A stretch of 64,000 nucleotides of DNA from CAVTND01 sp963735955 (lineage in GTDB: Bacteria > Pseudomonadota > Gammaproteobacteria > Burkholderiales > Burkholderiaceae_F). The position numbers were made by a program, and so were the translations under genes. Under the pieces are notes generated by a model. That model made no database searches. It was not told the origin of the DNA and was given only the letters and a program-made list of their open reading frames with translations. Numbering within the stretch: the first letter of the stretch is position 1; the number at the start of each line of letters is the position of its first letter. This document shows positions 19,052 through 27,341 of the stretch, in pieces. Location of the stretch: NCBI GenBank assembly GCA_963735955.1, contig CAVTND010000004.1, positions 153,182 to 217,181 of the forward strand, given 5' to 3'.

Positions 19052-20220
19052 TTTGGCGCTGGCCTCGCCGCGCTAGACGCGGCGCCAGCCGTGCCCGACA
19101 TCGTGCCGCTCGGTGCGGGAGTTGGTCCTTCGCGTGGACGCTCGACGACTGGGACTCCGGGACGCAGATTCTGCCGACCATCAAGCACGACGATGTCACC
19201 CGCGCTGACGCCGCTGACCGCGGCATCGTTGCCCTGGGCGTAGATGATCTCGACCGGCTTCATGGTCGCCTTGCCGTCCTGAATCGTGTAGACGATCGGC
19301 CCGCGCGCGCTTTGGATGACGGCTGCCTGCGGGATCACCACCGCGTCCTTGAGCGTTCGCATCGTCATGGATACTGAGACGAAAGCGCCCGGCCACAGTT
19401 GACCGCCGTGGTTGTCAAACAGGGCCTTGACCTTGACGGTGCCTGAGGCGGGATCGATCGCGTTATCGACGAACTGCAATCGCCCGGTAAGGCGGACAGC
19501 GCTATCGGGAAGCGCAGCCGCAACAGCCGCGCCACCATCGGGCAAAGCGGCCAGTGCATCGGGCAGGTGGCGCTGGGGCAAGGGGAAGGAGACGGTGATC
19601 GGATCCAGTTGCGTGATCGTGACCAACGTCGTCAGGTTGGCCTGCACTGCGCTGCCAGGAAACACGCTGATCGCGCCGACCCGCCCGGCACTCGGCGCCG
19701 AGACGCGCGCATACGAGAGCGCTACGCCGGCGGCATCCAACGCAGCGCGATCGGCCGACACCGCAGCCGCCTGCGAATCGACGAGCGCCTGGTTGGTGTC
19801 GACTGCCCCTTGCGACACGAACTTCTTCTCGAGCAGCTCCTGACTGCGGAGTAGCTGACGTTTCGCGTCGGCCAGCCCGGCTTCGTCCCTTGCAAGTTGG
19901 GCTTTCGCCTTCGCAAGATTGGCTTCGTCGGTGCGCGCATCCAGCGTGAAGAGCAGCTCTCCGGCGCGGACGAACTGTCCCTCCCGAATGTGTACCTGCT
20001 TGATGACACTGGTCACCTGCGCCTTCACATCGACGCTGGACAGAGGCGTTACGGTGCCTGTCGCGGTCAGTTGCACCGGTATGTCACGACGTTCCGCCCG
20101 CACGGACGTCACTCCGACCGCCGCAGCACCGCCTCCGGCTGGTGCCACCGGGTCGGCCGGACGATTGCAGCCAGTCAGCAACACACCGATGAGTCCAAGC
20201 CAGGCGATGGATATTCGCAT
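19048..20220 (-). CDS. RND efflux periplasmic adaptor lipoprotein (MdtA/MexA-like)
   Basis: Start ATG 20220 gives a lipoprotein signal, MRISIAWLGLIGVLLTGCNR, with Cys at the lipobox LLTGC. A start at 20253 is also open and overlaps the marR stop. The adaptor domains follow: TGTVTPLSSVDVKAQVTSVI, an alpha-hairpin coiled coil (KAKAQLARDEAGLADAKRQL), a barrel domain and a proline-rich C-terminus. It bridges the RND pump and an outer-membrane channel. Confidence 0.9.
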   Translation of the reverse strand: MRISIAWLGLIGVLLTGCNRPADPVAPAGGGAAAVGVTSVRAERRDIPVQLTATGTVTPLSSVDVKAQVTSVIKQVHIREGQFVRAGELLFTLDARTDEANLAKAKAQLARDEAGLADAKRQLLRSQELLEKKFVSQGAVDTNQALVDSQAAAVSADRAALDAAGVALSYARVSAPSAGRVGAISVFPGSAVQANLTTLVTITQLDPITVSFPLPQRHLPDALAALPDGGAAVAAALPDSAVRLTGRLQFVDNAIDPASGTVKVKALFDNHGGQLWPGAFVSVSMTMRTLKDAVVIPQAAVIQSARGPIVYTIQDGKATMKPVEIIYAQGNDAAVSGVSAGDIVVLDGRQNLRPGVPVVERPREGPTPAPSGTMSGTAGAASSAARPAPK

Positions 20221-20249
20221 CGTCGAAATCGTGCCGGGCAGGCTCGGCT

Positions 20250-20732
20250 TCATGAGGTGGCGAAAGTGCGGCGCAGGACGCCGAGGCCCGCATGGAGAAT
20301 TCGCAGGTCATCAGCACTGCAGTCGGCCAGGGCGCGGGCGATTTCGTCACGTGCGCCACGGCGAATCCGCTGCAGCTGCGCCGAGCCCGCGCGGGTGACG
20401 CGCAGCTGCGATCGACGACGATCCGTGGCAGCGGTCTTGGCGACAACGGCTCCCGACTGCACCAGGCGATCGACTAAAGCTGAGGCGGTCGGCATGGTGA
20501 CCCCGAGAAATGCGGCGACGGCCCCTATCGAAATATTGGGTCCTCGTGCGATGAAGTTAAGGCACCTGAACTGGGGCACCGACAACTGGTCGCCGACATG
20601 ACTACGCATCGCGCCGCGCAGGGTGTCCATAACCAACGGCACCACCTCCAGGATCTCGGCAGCCGATTCGGGGAGATCAGCAACGTTCGAGAGAGAGCCT
20701 GGTGTAGACCTGAGCGGCTTCGATTGGTTCAT
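20250..20732 (-). CDS. MarR-family transcriptional regulator
   Basis: A 160-residue winged-helix protein: SVPQFRCLNFIARGPNISIG leads to the recognition region VTMPTASALVDRLVQSGAVV and the wing ATDRRRSQLRVT. It overlaps the adaptor gene (ATGA), so it is the first gene of a marR-adaptor-pump operon and likely represses it, with a ligand relieving repression. It is one of the usual drug-pump arrangements. Confidence 0.88.
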   Translation of the reverse strand: MNQSKPLRSTPGSLSNVADLPESAAEILEVVPLVMDTLRGAMRSHVGDQLSVPQFRCLNFIARGPNISIGAVAAFLGVTMPTASALVDRLVQSGAVVAKTAATDRRRSQLRVTRAGSAQLQRIRRGARDEIARALADCSADDLRILHAGLGVLRRTFATS

Positions 20733-20743
20733 GCCCGGGGCGA

Positions 20744-20760
20744 TTAGTTAGCTGCACTAA
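20744..20760 (-). promoter_or_regulatory. inverted repeat upstream of marR (possible operator)
   Basis: TTAGT and ACTAA flank seven bases, 11 bp before the marR ATG. Short AT-rich palindromes in this position are typical MarR operators; the assignment is inferred from position. Confidence 0.4.
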
Positions 20761-20806
20761 CGATCAAGCGTAGCACTTCGTGCGTTCCCGGCTTCCAATC
20801 CTCAAC

Positions 20807-22636
20807 TTAGTAGAGGTCAACCTCCTTTACCCAACCAGCCTTGCCGACCTTCGGGCCTCCGGTCACGATGACGCTAGCCCACCACGTTCTGCCCTTCGGG
20901 TCGACTCTTGCGGTTCTTCCCAATGGTGTGTCTTTCGTCAGAGTGGCGATCAATTTGCGCTGGTCGGGACTGTCCCACAGCTGCGCGCTCTGGGAGGTGA
21001 TGTGCACGTCGACCGGCAGGTCTATCGAGTCTTTCTTCCCGGTCGTCACCGAGACATTCCACAGCTTGGCGGCCTCCAGGAAGATGGGACTGGCGACGTC
21101 TTTCGATCTTGTCTTGAACTCCAGCAGACTTGGTCTCAGGTCCGAAGCCTTCTTCGTCCATCCCCATTCCACGGAGCCGTAAAACGTCCCCTTTTGATTG
21201 CCGGCGATTGCGAGTGCCGTCGTTTCAAAATGCTGGTGCCACTCTCGGTTCATCACGTCGGCCGCCTCCGTGTACATATCCCCGGAGGTCAGGTCGGGTT
21301 CGTCATGCATCATGGCATCACTGTTCTGCAGCTTCTTGTTCGCATCTATGTAGTGCCACCCAAATGCGGTCAGCTTTTTCGCGGGTTCCGAGCTGGCCAG
21401 ATCATCTCCGGTACTGCCGGTCATTCCGTAGAGTGGCGTGCGGATGTCCGGAAATTGATCAATGTGAACGCCGGCTCCCGGTTTGCCGGCCGGGATCATG
21501 CGACTCTCGGCGACTTTCTTCTTGTCGCCCTCGTATTTGTTGTGCACTTGATCGTCCTTCACGCTCAGCGCCGTCTGGACGAAGGCGATCTTCTCGGCAT
21601 CGACGTGCTGGTTCGCCTTGAACTTGATCGTGATGTCTGCGCCGTAGCCGACCACGATATCGCCGTACCCCTGTGCAACGGTCGCATCATATGGATCGGC
21701 AACGAACGCGCCGGCAGAGGTCTTGGCCGTTTTCGCCGCACGCTGGAGCACCGGTTGCGAGTTGACCGAGTCTCGCTGCTGAATGACATGGGCAAGCTCG
21801 TGCGCGATCAGCGCACTGCCTTGCGCTGTCCCGGGGTCGTACTCACCTCGGCCAAAGACGATGTCGTTGCCGAGGGCGTAGGCGCGCGCATTCACGGCGT
21901 CCGCTGACTGGGCTGCGCTGGCATCACGGTGCACTCGCACTCCACCGAAGTCGTGACCGAAGCGTGGTTCCATGAACGCCCGTGTAACCGCATCCAGCGG
22001 TTGGCCCGGCGAGCGAACTGCTTCTTTGACAGCTGCTGGAGCTTCGCGGAGATCGGCGGAGTTCTTCTGGAGGTGCCTGGCCTGCAGTCGCTCCGCACTT
22101 CGGCCGCGTTGCTCCGACTGGCTTCGGCCACCCTGGAGCTGCGCCTCTGGCATGTGCATCACCTGGTCCGCGATGCGATCCGCGTCTTGCTCGCATGTGT
22201 CGCCCGGAGCACCGATCGTCAGTCCTGGCTGAACCCCGGCAAACGCTCTTGCGTACAAGGGCATTCGACTGAAATCGTGCGCAAGGGGAGTCGAATCGGT
22301 TTGCAGCCAGCGCTGCATCGCTTGCTTGCCGATAGTGCGCTGCAAGTAGACGATGGAGCCTCGTCTCGCGGCCCTGTCCAGAAGGCGCTCGACTGGGCCT
22401 CGCAGAGCTCGCCTCTTGACTTGGTTCTTGTCTATGAGCAAAGGTGCGCATCGACAGGGTCCGCCGCGGCGGCAGGAGGGGTCAGTGTCGGTGTCAACAA
22501 GGACGCTAGCCAGGTGAAGTGCCACATGGTGACGACCTCCCAAAGGCGGCTGGCGACAAGGCTTGCCGGCACAGGGCCAGCGCGGCCCGACCATCATAGG
22601 CTTGGAAGTGTTTGCTGCCATGTCTTTCGGAGCCAT
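20807..22636 (-). CDS. DUF4157 (eCIS core domain) metallopeptidase-like protein
   Basis: A large protein of up to 609 residues; the first about 60 residues are poorly supported and the start is uncertain. It has the preamble YLQRTIGKQAMQRWLQ typical of DUF4157 proteins. The core is DAVTRAFMEPRFGHDFGGVR, VHRDASAAQSADAVNARAYA, FGRGEYDP and the zincin-type motif LIAHELAHVIQQR (HELAH). A central domain of unknown function follows, then a C-terminal SH3-like segment (SAQLWDSPDQRKLIATLT to GKAGWVKEVDLY). DUF4157 proteins are often linked to extracellular contractile injection systems or carry toxin tails. No eCIS structural genes are in the window. Confidence 0.75.
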   Translation of the reverse strand: MAPKDMAANTSKPMMVGPRWPCAGKPCRQPPLGGRHHVALHLASVLVDTDTDPSCRRGGPCRCAPLLIDKNQVKRRALRGPVERLLDRAARRGSIVYLQRTIGKQAMQRWLQTDSTPLAHDFSRMPLYARAFAGVQPGLTIGAPGDTCEQDADRIADQVMHMPEAQLQGGRSQSEQRGRSAERLQARHLQKNSADLREAPAAVKEAVRSPGQPLDAVTRAFMEPRFGHDFGGVRVHRDASAAQSADAVNARAYALGNDIVFGRGEYDPGTAQGSALIAHELAHVIQQRDSVNSQPVLQRAAKTAKTSAGAFVADPYDATVAQGYGDIVVGYGADITIKFKANQHVDAEKIAFVQTALSVKDDQVHNKYEGDKKKVAESRMIPAGKPGAGVHIDQFPDIRTPLYGMTGSTGDDLASSEPAKKLTAFGWHYIDANKKLQNSDAMMHDEPDLTSGDMYTEAADVMNREWHQHFETTALAIAGNQKGTFYGSVEWGWTKKASDLRPSLLEFKTRSKDVASPIFLEAAKLWNVSVTTGKKDSIDLPVDVHITSQSAQLWDSPDQRKLIATLTKDTPLGRTARVDPKGRTWWASVIVTGGPKVGKAGWVKEVDLY

Positions 22637-22859
22637 GGTCGGATGACCGCTATATGGTCATGTCGGCGTCAGCTCGCAGGGCAGCTCTTGGCCCCTGGCG
22701 TGATGGCGAACTGAACCAGCGCCTACGCCAGACGCCGTGGTCTTGCACCTCGGCGCCGCGACCCAATCTTCAAGGCCGGCGGCTCTTCCTGCCCGATTGG
22801 GCGATGCAAGTTGAGGGCGCTCGCGGCACAGTCGTCACCATCGTTACGCGGAGATTCAC

Positions 22860-23786
22860 ATGACTCGTCCCGACACGGCTGCACTGGCTGCCTGGTCCGA
22901 TCAACTGGCTGCACTGGCCGACCATGCGTCTGCCAGCGTCGTCGCCGTCCACGTCGGCCGGCATGAATCCGTCTCCGGCACGATGTGGCGCCCGAACGCA
23001 ATCGTCACCGCGGCGCATGCGTTGCGCCGATCGCACGACATCAGACTGACGCTGCCCGACGGGTCAAGCGCGCAGGCGTCGCTCGCTGGCGCAGACGGCT
23101 CGACCGACCTGGCCGTGCTGCGGATCGACGGCACGATCCCCGTGCCGATCGAATCGCGCGATGCCGCCGCGGTCAAAGCCGGGCACTGGGTCATGGCTGT
23201 CGCGCGCAACGCGGAAGGCGCTGTGACCGTCGATCAAGGGCTGATTGGCCGCGTCGGTGGTGCGTGGCAGACCTGGCGCGGCGGTCGCATCGACCGGCTG
23301 CTGCGGCTAGACGGTGCACTCGGCGCGAGCTTCGCCGGCGCGCCGATCATCGCCGCCGACGGCTTTGCGATCGGCGTTGGTACACCGGCGCTTGCGCGCG
23401 GGTTCGGCATCGTCGTGCCGACCTCGACCGTCAACCGCGTCGTCGACGAGCTGCTCGCAAAGGGCCGGATCACGCGCGGCTATTTCGGCATCGGCACGCA
23501 GTCGGTCGCGTTGCCAACCGCGCTCGTGAAGCAACTGGAACTCGACGACGGTCACGGTCTGCTGATCACGTCGATCGCCGAAGACAGCCCGGCGGCCGCG
23601 GCCGGGTTGCTGATCGGCGACGTGTTGCTGGACATCGATGGCCATCGCGTCAGAGACATCGACGACCTGCACGCCGCTCTCGGCGGCGACCGCGTCGGCC
23701 GGTCGATCACCGCGGCGATCGTGCGCGCAGGCGCGCGCATGGAAAAAAACGTCACCGTAGGCGAACGGCCGCGGATGCATTGTTGA
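22860..23786 (+). CDS. HtrA/DegP-like trypsin-fold pseudoprotease with PDZ domain
   Basis: A 308-residue protein with a trypsin-like domain (about 20-190) and a C-terminal PDZ domain (about 205-300, GYFGIGTQSVALP and SIAEDSPAAAAGLLIGDVLL). Catalytic His53 (VTAAHAL) and Asp83 (STDLAVLRID) are present. The serine motif GNSGGP of HtrA aligns to SFAGAP, so the nucleophile position is Ala159 (GCC at 23334-23336). No signal peptide is seen, so it may be cytosolic. It overlaps the following regulator gene, suggesting a paired role. Confidence 0.82.
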   Translation: MTRPDTAALAAWSDQLAALADHASASVVAVHVGRHESVSGTMWRPNAIVTAAHALRRSHDIRLTLPDGSSAQASLAGADGSTDLAVLRIDGTIPVPIESRDAAAVKAGHWVMAVARNAEGAVTVDQGLIGRVGGAWQTWRGGRIDRLLRLDGALGASFAGAPIIAADGFAIGVGTPALARGFGIVVPTSTVNRVVDELLAKGRITRGYFGIGTQSVALPTALVKQLELDDGHGLLITSIAEDSPAAAAGLLIGDVLLDIDGHRVRDIDDLHAALGGDRVGRSITAAIVRAGARMEKNVTVGERPRMHC

Positions 23787-24418
23787 CCGTGAAGACGCGT
23801 GTGGCCATCGTCGTCGCGACGCCGCTGGTGCGCGACGGACTCGCCGCAATGGTGCAGGCGAGCGCAGGGCTGCAATTGGCCGGCGCGGCGGAGTCGATCG
23901 CGGCGTGGCTCGAGCAGGGTGGTCGTAGCGCTGACGTGTTGCTGGCACAGCCCGATGCGGACGATTCGACGCTCGACGCCCTGCTTGCAACTGCACTGCC
24001 GCTGGTCGTGCTGACCGACCGCGACTCGCAAATCGACTTGGCACTCTCCAGTGGCGCGACCGTGTTGCCGACGGGGGCAAGTGCCAGGGACATCGTGGCC
24101 GCGATCGAAGCCTCGGTCGCCGGCCTGGTCGCGCTGACGCCCAACCAAGCGTCGGCGCTCGTTGCTCGCGCACGGTCGGCGTCGCGCCGCCCTGCACAGC
24201 AGGTCGAGCCGCTGACACCGCGTGAACTCGAAGTACTCCACTTGCTCGCGTGTGGACTTGCCAATCGCGCGGTCGCCGCCCGCCTGCAGATCTCGACGCA
24301 CACAGCCAAGTTTCACGTCGGACAGATCCTCGCGAAACTCGGTGCCGTCACGCGCGCGCAAGCCGTCGCGATCGGGCTGCGCGACGGTCTGGTCGAGGCA
24401 TCGCCGCCACGGGACTGA
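23783..24418 (+). CDS. LuxR/NarL-type regulator with degenerate receiver
   Basis: TTG 23783 overlaps the previous stop (TTGA); GTG 23789 is an alternative start. About 211 residues. The N-terminal half follows the receiver pattern (VAIVVATPLVRDGLAAMVQ; PLVVLTDRDSQIDLALSSGA) but lacks the acidic pocket, the phosphoacceptor Asp (LLAQPDADD where LLDLxMP is usual) and the conserved Lys. The C-terminal HTH is typical: LTPRELEVLHLLACGLANRA and ISTHTAKFHVGQILAKLG. It likely binds DNA without classical phosphorylation. Paired with the pseudoprotease. Confidence 0.82.
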   Translation: MTVKTRVAIVVATPLVRDGLAAMVQASAGLQLAGAAESIAAWLEQGGRSADVLLAQPDADDSTLDALLATALPLVVLTDRDSQIDLALSSGATVLPTGASARDIVAAIEASVAGLVALTPNQASALVARARSASRRPAQQVEPLTPRELEVLHLLACGLANRAVAARLQISTHTAKFHVGQILAKLGAVTRAQAVAIGLRDGLVEASPPRD

Positions 24419-24657
24419 GAGGTACCCCGGGGCCACCTTCGAAAACGGACCAGTTCAGTGGCGATGTAGATCCGGCGCTCGAACGCTTTCATGCCAATCC
24501 GCCAAGGTCCTACGCCGTCAACTTCTCTCGCCGCTCCTCGACGAACGCTGCAAGCCGACCGGCGGCGCGCACAGCTACTCGCCAATTGGAACCTGCGTGC
24601 CAGCCCGATCGGCCACGCGCACGGTTTGGTGTCGCGTGCGACCTAATGGATTGCCGT

Positions 24658-25128
24658 CTAGCGCAAGCGGTCCGAATAGGCTGCAACCTCTCCCGGCTTG
24701 CGCAACATCTTGTCGACTTCAGCGGTATGCAGCTCTTCCGCGTGAATCATCTGCCTTGCGAACTCTTCCAGGGCAATCACGCGACCTTCCACGAGCCCCA
24801 GCAATTCCCGGTAGAGATCCAGCGCGTGACCCTCGGTTTCCATCGACTCGCGCAATATCGCGGCAATGTCATGTTTGTGGGAGTCGAGCAGTGAACCGAT
24901 CGCAAGCGACGGATAAGCCCCAAGCGTTGTTATCCACTCTCCAACTTGTTGGGCGTGCAAAAGCGATTCATTGGCTTGTTCATGCAACCATGAAACGATA
25001 GGAATGCGACCAAAGCCGAAGACGAGGAACGAATAGTGGGTGTAACGCACTACCCCTGCCAATTCCGCCTCAAGAAGTCGATTCAATACTCCGACGACTT
25101 TGTCCGTGTCGATCTTTGTCGCATTCAT
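24658..25128 (-). CDS. bacterioferritin-like / ferritin-family protein
   Basis: About 156 residues from ATG 25128 (an in-frame start at 25143 is also open). The four-helix ferritin pattern is visible: LNRLLEAELAGVVRYTHYS, NESLLHAQQVGEWI, METEGHALDLYRELL and IHAEELHTAEVDKML, giving E, ExxH and E...ExxH ligands. Likely an iron-storage or peroxide-protection protein. The 24419-24657 gap upstream shows nothing recognisable. Confidence 0.75.
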   Translation of the reverse strand: MNATKIDTDKVVGVLNRLLEAELAGVVRYTHYSFLVFGFGRIPIVSWLHEQANESLLHAQQVGEWITTLGAYPSLAIGSLLDSHKHDIAAILRESMETEGHALDLYRELLGLVEGRVIALEEFARQMIHAEELHTAEVDKMLRKPGEVAAYSDRLR

Positions 25129-25278
25129 GGCCACCCCCGCCAAAAAGGCCCCAAACTCATCGCTACCGGCCGATGGGCCGGTAGCGCAAGGATAGGCTAC
25201 GCAATGTTGCCGCGCTGCTCAAGTGAGGCCCGACCTAGCGATCTTGTTGAGTCGCGGACAGCGGCTTGCCGATAGTTT

Positions 25279-25842
25279 TCATTTCGAACGAAGTTCTAGT
25301 CGGCACTTTGACGCAATCGGGCAGAGATCTTCGAGCACGGTGGCCCAGTTGCGGGTTGTGGCGGCCTTGCCGAGCTTTCCGAGAAGGGCTTCAGCGGCTC
25401 TACTGTCGAGGATTCCACTGGGGCACCAGAGGTAAATCGCGTGTTCACCCAGAAGCAGACGTTCCGGTGGACTTACGAGGGTCGATAGCGACGCGAGGCT
25501 TGGCATCGCCGCAGGGTCACGCGCGAGACCAACCAGCAGGCGCGAGTGATCGGTGGCGATTGCGGCGAGCTTGTTCTCGGCCTTGATTGCCGCCAACTCT
25601 CTGGCCGACTTGACGATAACCGGCACGTCCAGGCACAGCTTTTCATTGATTGCGGCTTGAATGCGAGAACCATGTACCGAGGCCGAGCGCCCAGCACTCG
25701 AGAAGACGGCATTTCCGCTGTTCAGCAGAGTGCTGACTTCCTGGTAGCCGAGCTGCGCAAGAAGTGCACGAAAGTCGGCCATCGGCACCCGCTTGGCACC
25801 GCCGACGTTGACTCCACGAAGCAGGGCGGCAAATCGAGGCAT
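25279..25842 (-). CDS. DUF1697 family protein
   Basis: 187 residues. The start MPRFAALLRGVNVGGAKRVP is the conserved DUF1697 N-terminus, followed by MADFRALLAQLGYQEVSTLL and NSGNAVF. The C-terminal part contains LLLGEHAIYLWCPSGILDSR and TTRNWATVLEDL. The longer open frame upstream is low complexity and not supported. Function is unknown; it is a common small single-domain protein. Confidence 0.85.
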   Translation of the reverse strand: MPRFAALLRGVNVGGAKRVPMADFRALLAQLGYQEVSTLLNSGNAVFSSAGRSASVHGSRIQAAINEKLCLDVPVIVKSARELAAIKAENKLAAIATDHSRLLVGLARDPAAMPSLASLSTLVSPPERLLLGEHAIYLWCPSGILDSRAAEALLGKLGKAATTRNWATVLEDLCPIASKCRLELRSK

Positions 25843-25883
25843 TCGCGACGCGCAAGTCTCACCCAGCGCCTGGCAGAACCGGG

Positions 25884-26390
25884 TCAAGCCGGCTGGAATC
25901 GCGGCATGAAGGGGATGTCGGTCGCACCGATGTCGTGCCCCATCTGCGTCAGCAGCGTGGTGATCTGGCCGCGGTGATGGGTTTCGTGATTGAACATCTG
26001 TGTGATCAGGATCCAGTGCGGGATCGTGCGTGAGCGGCCATCGACCTTGCTGACGTAGGTGAGTGAGCTCGCGAGCCATTCCGGCGTCATGGACCCGGCC
26101 CAGGCCGCGATGCGTTGGTCGAGCGCCGTGCGCTTGCGGCGCAGTTCATCGAACTCGGCGGCGAACTCGGTCCTCATTTCAGGCACTTGCGGTGGATCGC
26201 CCGTGAGGCGCGAAAGAAACGCGAGGTCGCCGAACATGATGTGGTTCAGGGTGCCGTGGATCGAACGGAAAAAGGCGCCTCGATCCTGTTTGCGTTCGGC
26301 ATCGCTGAACGTCGCGCAAAGTGCATAGAGCTTGCTGTTCATCCAGCCGTTGTATTCGGCCATCAGCTGGCAGTGTTCGCGATCGATCAT
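25884..26390 (-). CDS. DinB-family protein
   Basis: 168 residues of a four-helix DinB/YfiT-type fold. Metal-binding histidines occur in GTLNHIMFGDLAFL and FNHETHHRGQITTLL (HxxxH pattern). The end is GHDIGATDIPFMPRF, common in proteobacterial DinB proteins. Probably a metal-dependent thiol-transferase-like or stress protein; the exact role is unknown. Confidence 0.88.
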   Translation of the reverse strand: MIDREHCQLMAEYNGWMNSKLYALCATFSDAERKQDRGAFFRSIHGTLNHIMFGDLAFLSRLTGDPPQVPEMRTEFAAEFDELRRKRTALDQRIAAWAGSMTPEWLASSLTYVSKVDGRSRTIPHWILITQMFNHETHHRGQITTLLTQMGHDIGATDIPFMPRFQPA

Positions 26391-26416
26391 CGGCGCATTC
26401 CTCGCATTGCGATCGG

Positions 26417-27178
26417 TCAGGACTGGCGCATCGTCTTTAGGGCTTGTTGCGCTCCGGTGGCCATCAATCTGGCGTCGGAACTCACTGTCACGAACTGGAA
26501 TCCCTTGGCGACGCGCTTGCGCGCAGCCTCCGGCGACATGTTGTGGATCCCCGCCACGACGCCATGCGCTTTGGCCCGCTCGAGGATGTGATCGATCGCC
26601 TGGGCGACCGGTGCCTCGACCTCATCGAACGTCGGCTTGCAGCCAAGCGCGAGCGACAGGTCGCCCGGTCCGATATAGATGGCGTCAAGGCCCTCGACCG
26701 AGAGGATCGCATCCAGATTGTCGAGCGCCTCAGCGGTTTCGATCATTGCAAAGGCGACAACCGTGTCGTCTGCATGCTGCAGATAGTCGGCGCCGCCGTA
26801 AAGCAGGGCACGGATCGGACCGAAGCTGCGCGTGCCGCGTGGTGGATAGTGAGTTGCCGCCACCAGCTGTTGGGCCTGCTCGCGCGTGCTGACCATCGGG
26901 CAGATAAGGCCATAGGCGCCGGCATCCAGCATCTTCATCAGAATGCCGGAATCGAGCCAGGGAACCCGAACCACCGGCACGGTGCCGGTGGTCGAGATTG
27001 CGGTCAGCATTGTCACCGCGGCCGCGTAGTCGATCACGCCGTGCTGCATGTCGATCGTCAGCGAGTCCCAGCCCTGGTGCGCCATGGTTTCGGTCGAAAA
27101 GCTGCTCGGGATCGCGAGCCAGCCATTGACCGCGGCTCCGCCGGCCTTCCAGATTTCACGCAGTCGATTGGGGCGCAC
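26417..27178 (-). CDS. HpcH/HpaI-type class II aldolase
   Basis: 253 residues. Motifs of the family: WLAIPSSFSTETMAHQGWDS, LTIDMQHGVIDYA, VRVPWLDSGILMKMLDAGAY, the metal-binding Glu in AMIETAEALDNLDAIL, and YIGPGDLSLALG. The family cleaves or forms 2-keto-hydroxyacids (for example 4-hydroxy-2-oxo-heptanedioate). The particular substrate is not evident. Starts divergently from htpG. Confidence 0.9.
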   Translation of the reverse strand: MRPNRLREIWKAGGAAVNGWLAIPSSFSTETMAHQGWDSLTIDMQHGVIDYAAAVTMLTAISTTGTVPVVRVPWLDSGILMKMLDAGAYGLICPMVSTREQAQQLVAATHYPPRGTRSFGPIRALLYGGADYLQHADDTVVAFAMIETAEALDNLDAILSVEGLDAIYIGPGDLSLALGCKPTFDEVEAPVAQAIDHILERAKAHGVVAGIHNMSPEAARKRVAKGFQFVTVSSDARLMATGAQQALKTMRQS

Positions 27179-27243
27179 ACTACCTCCACGGGTTTTGGCG
27201 GCCGGGCGCGGACGCTTGATCGCAATGGTAGGCCAGGCCGGAC

Positions 27244-27270
27244 CTTGATTTTCGCCGTGCCGGCCTCATT
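27244..27270 (+). promoter_or_regulatory. candidate heat-shock (sigma-32) promoter of htpG
   Basis: CTTGAT and CCTCATT are separated by 14 bases, resembling the sigma-32 elements CTTGAA and CCCATNT. It lies about 70 bp upstream of the htpG start. Assignment is supported by the gene. Confidence 0.4.
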
Positions 27271-27341
27271 GTCCGCGCAGCCGAACTCGGATTGAATGGG
27301 TCGGAACGAAACTGAGCAGTTCTGAACAGGAGAGGGTAAGG

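Noticed and set aside
22985..23782. Extended reading frame upstream of the LuxR regulator
   Set aside because: This part is arginine-rich and out of frame with the HtrA-like gene, which has real motifs. The regulator starts at 23783 or 23789.
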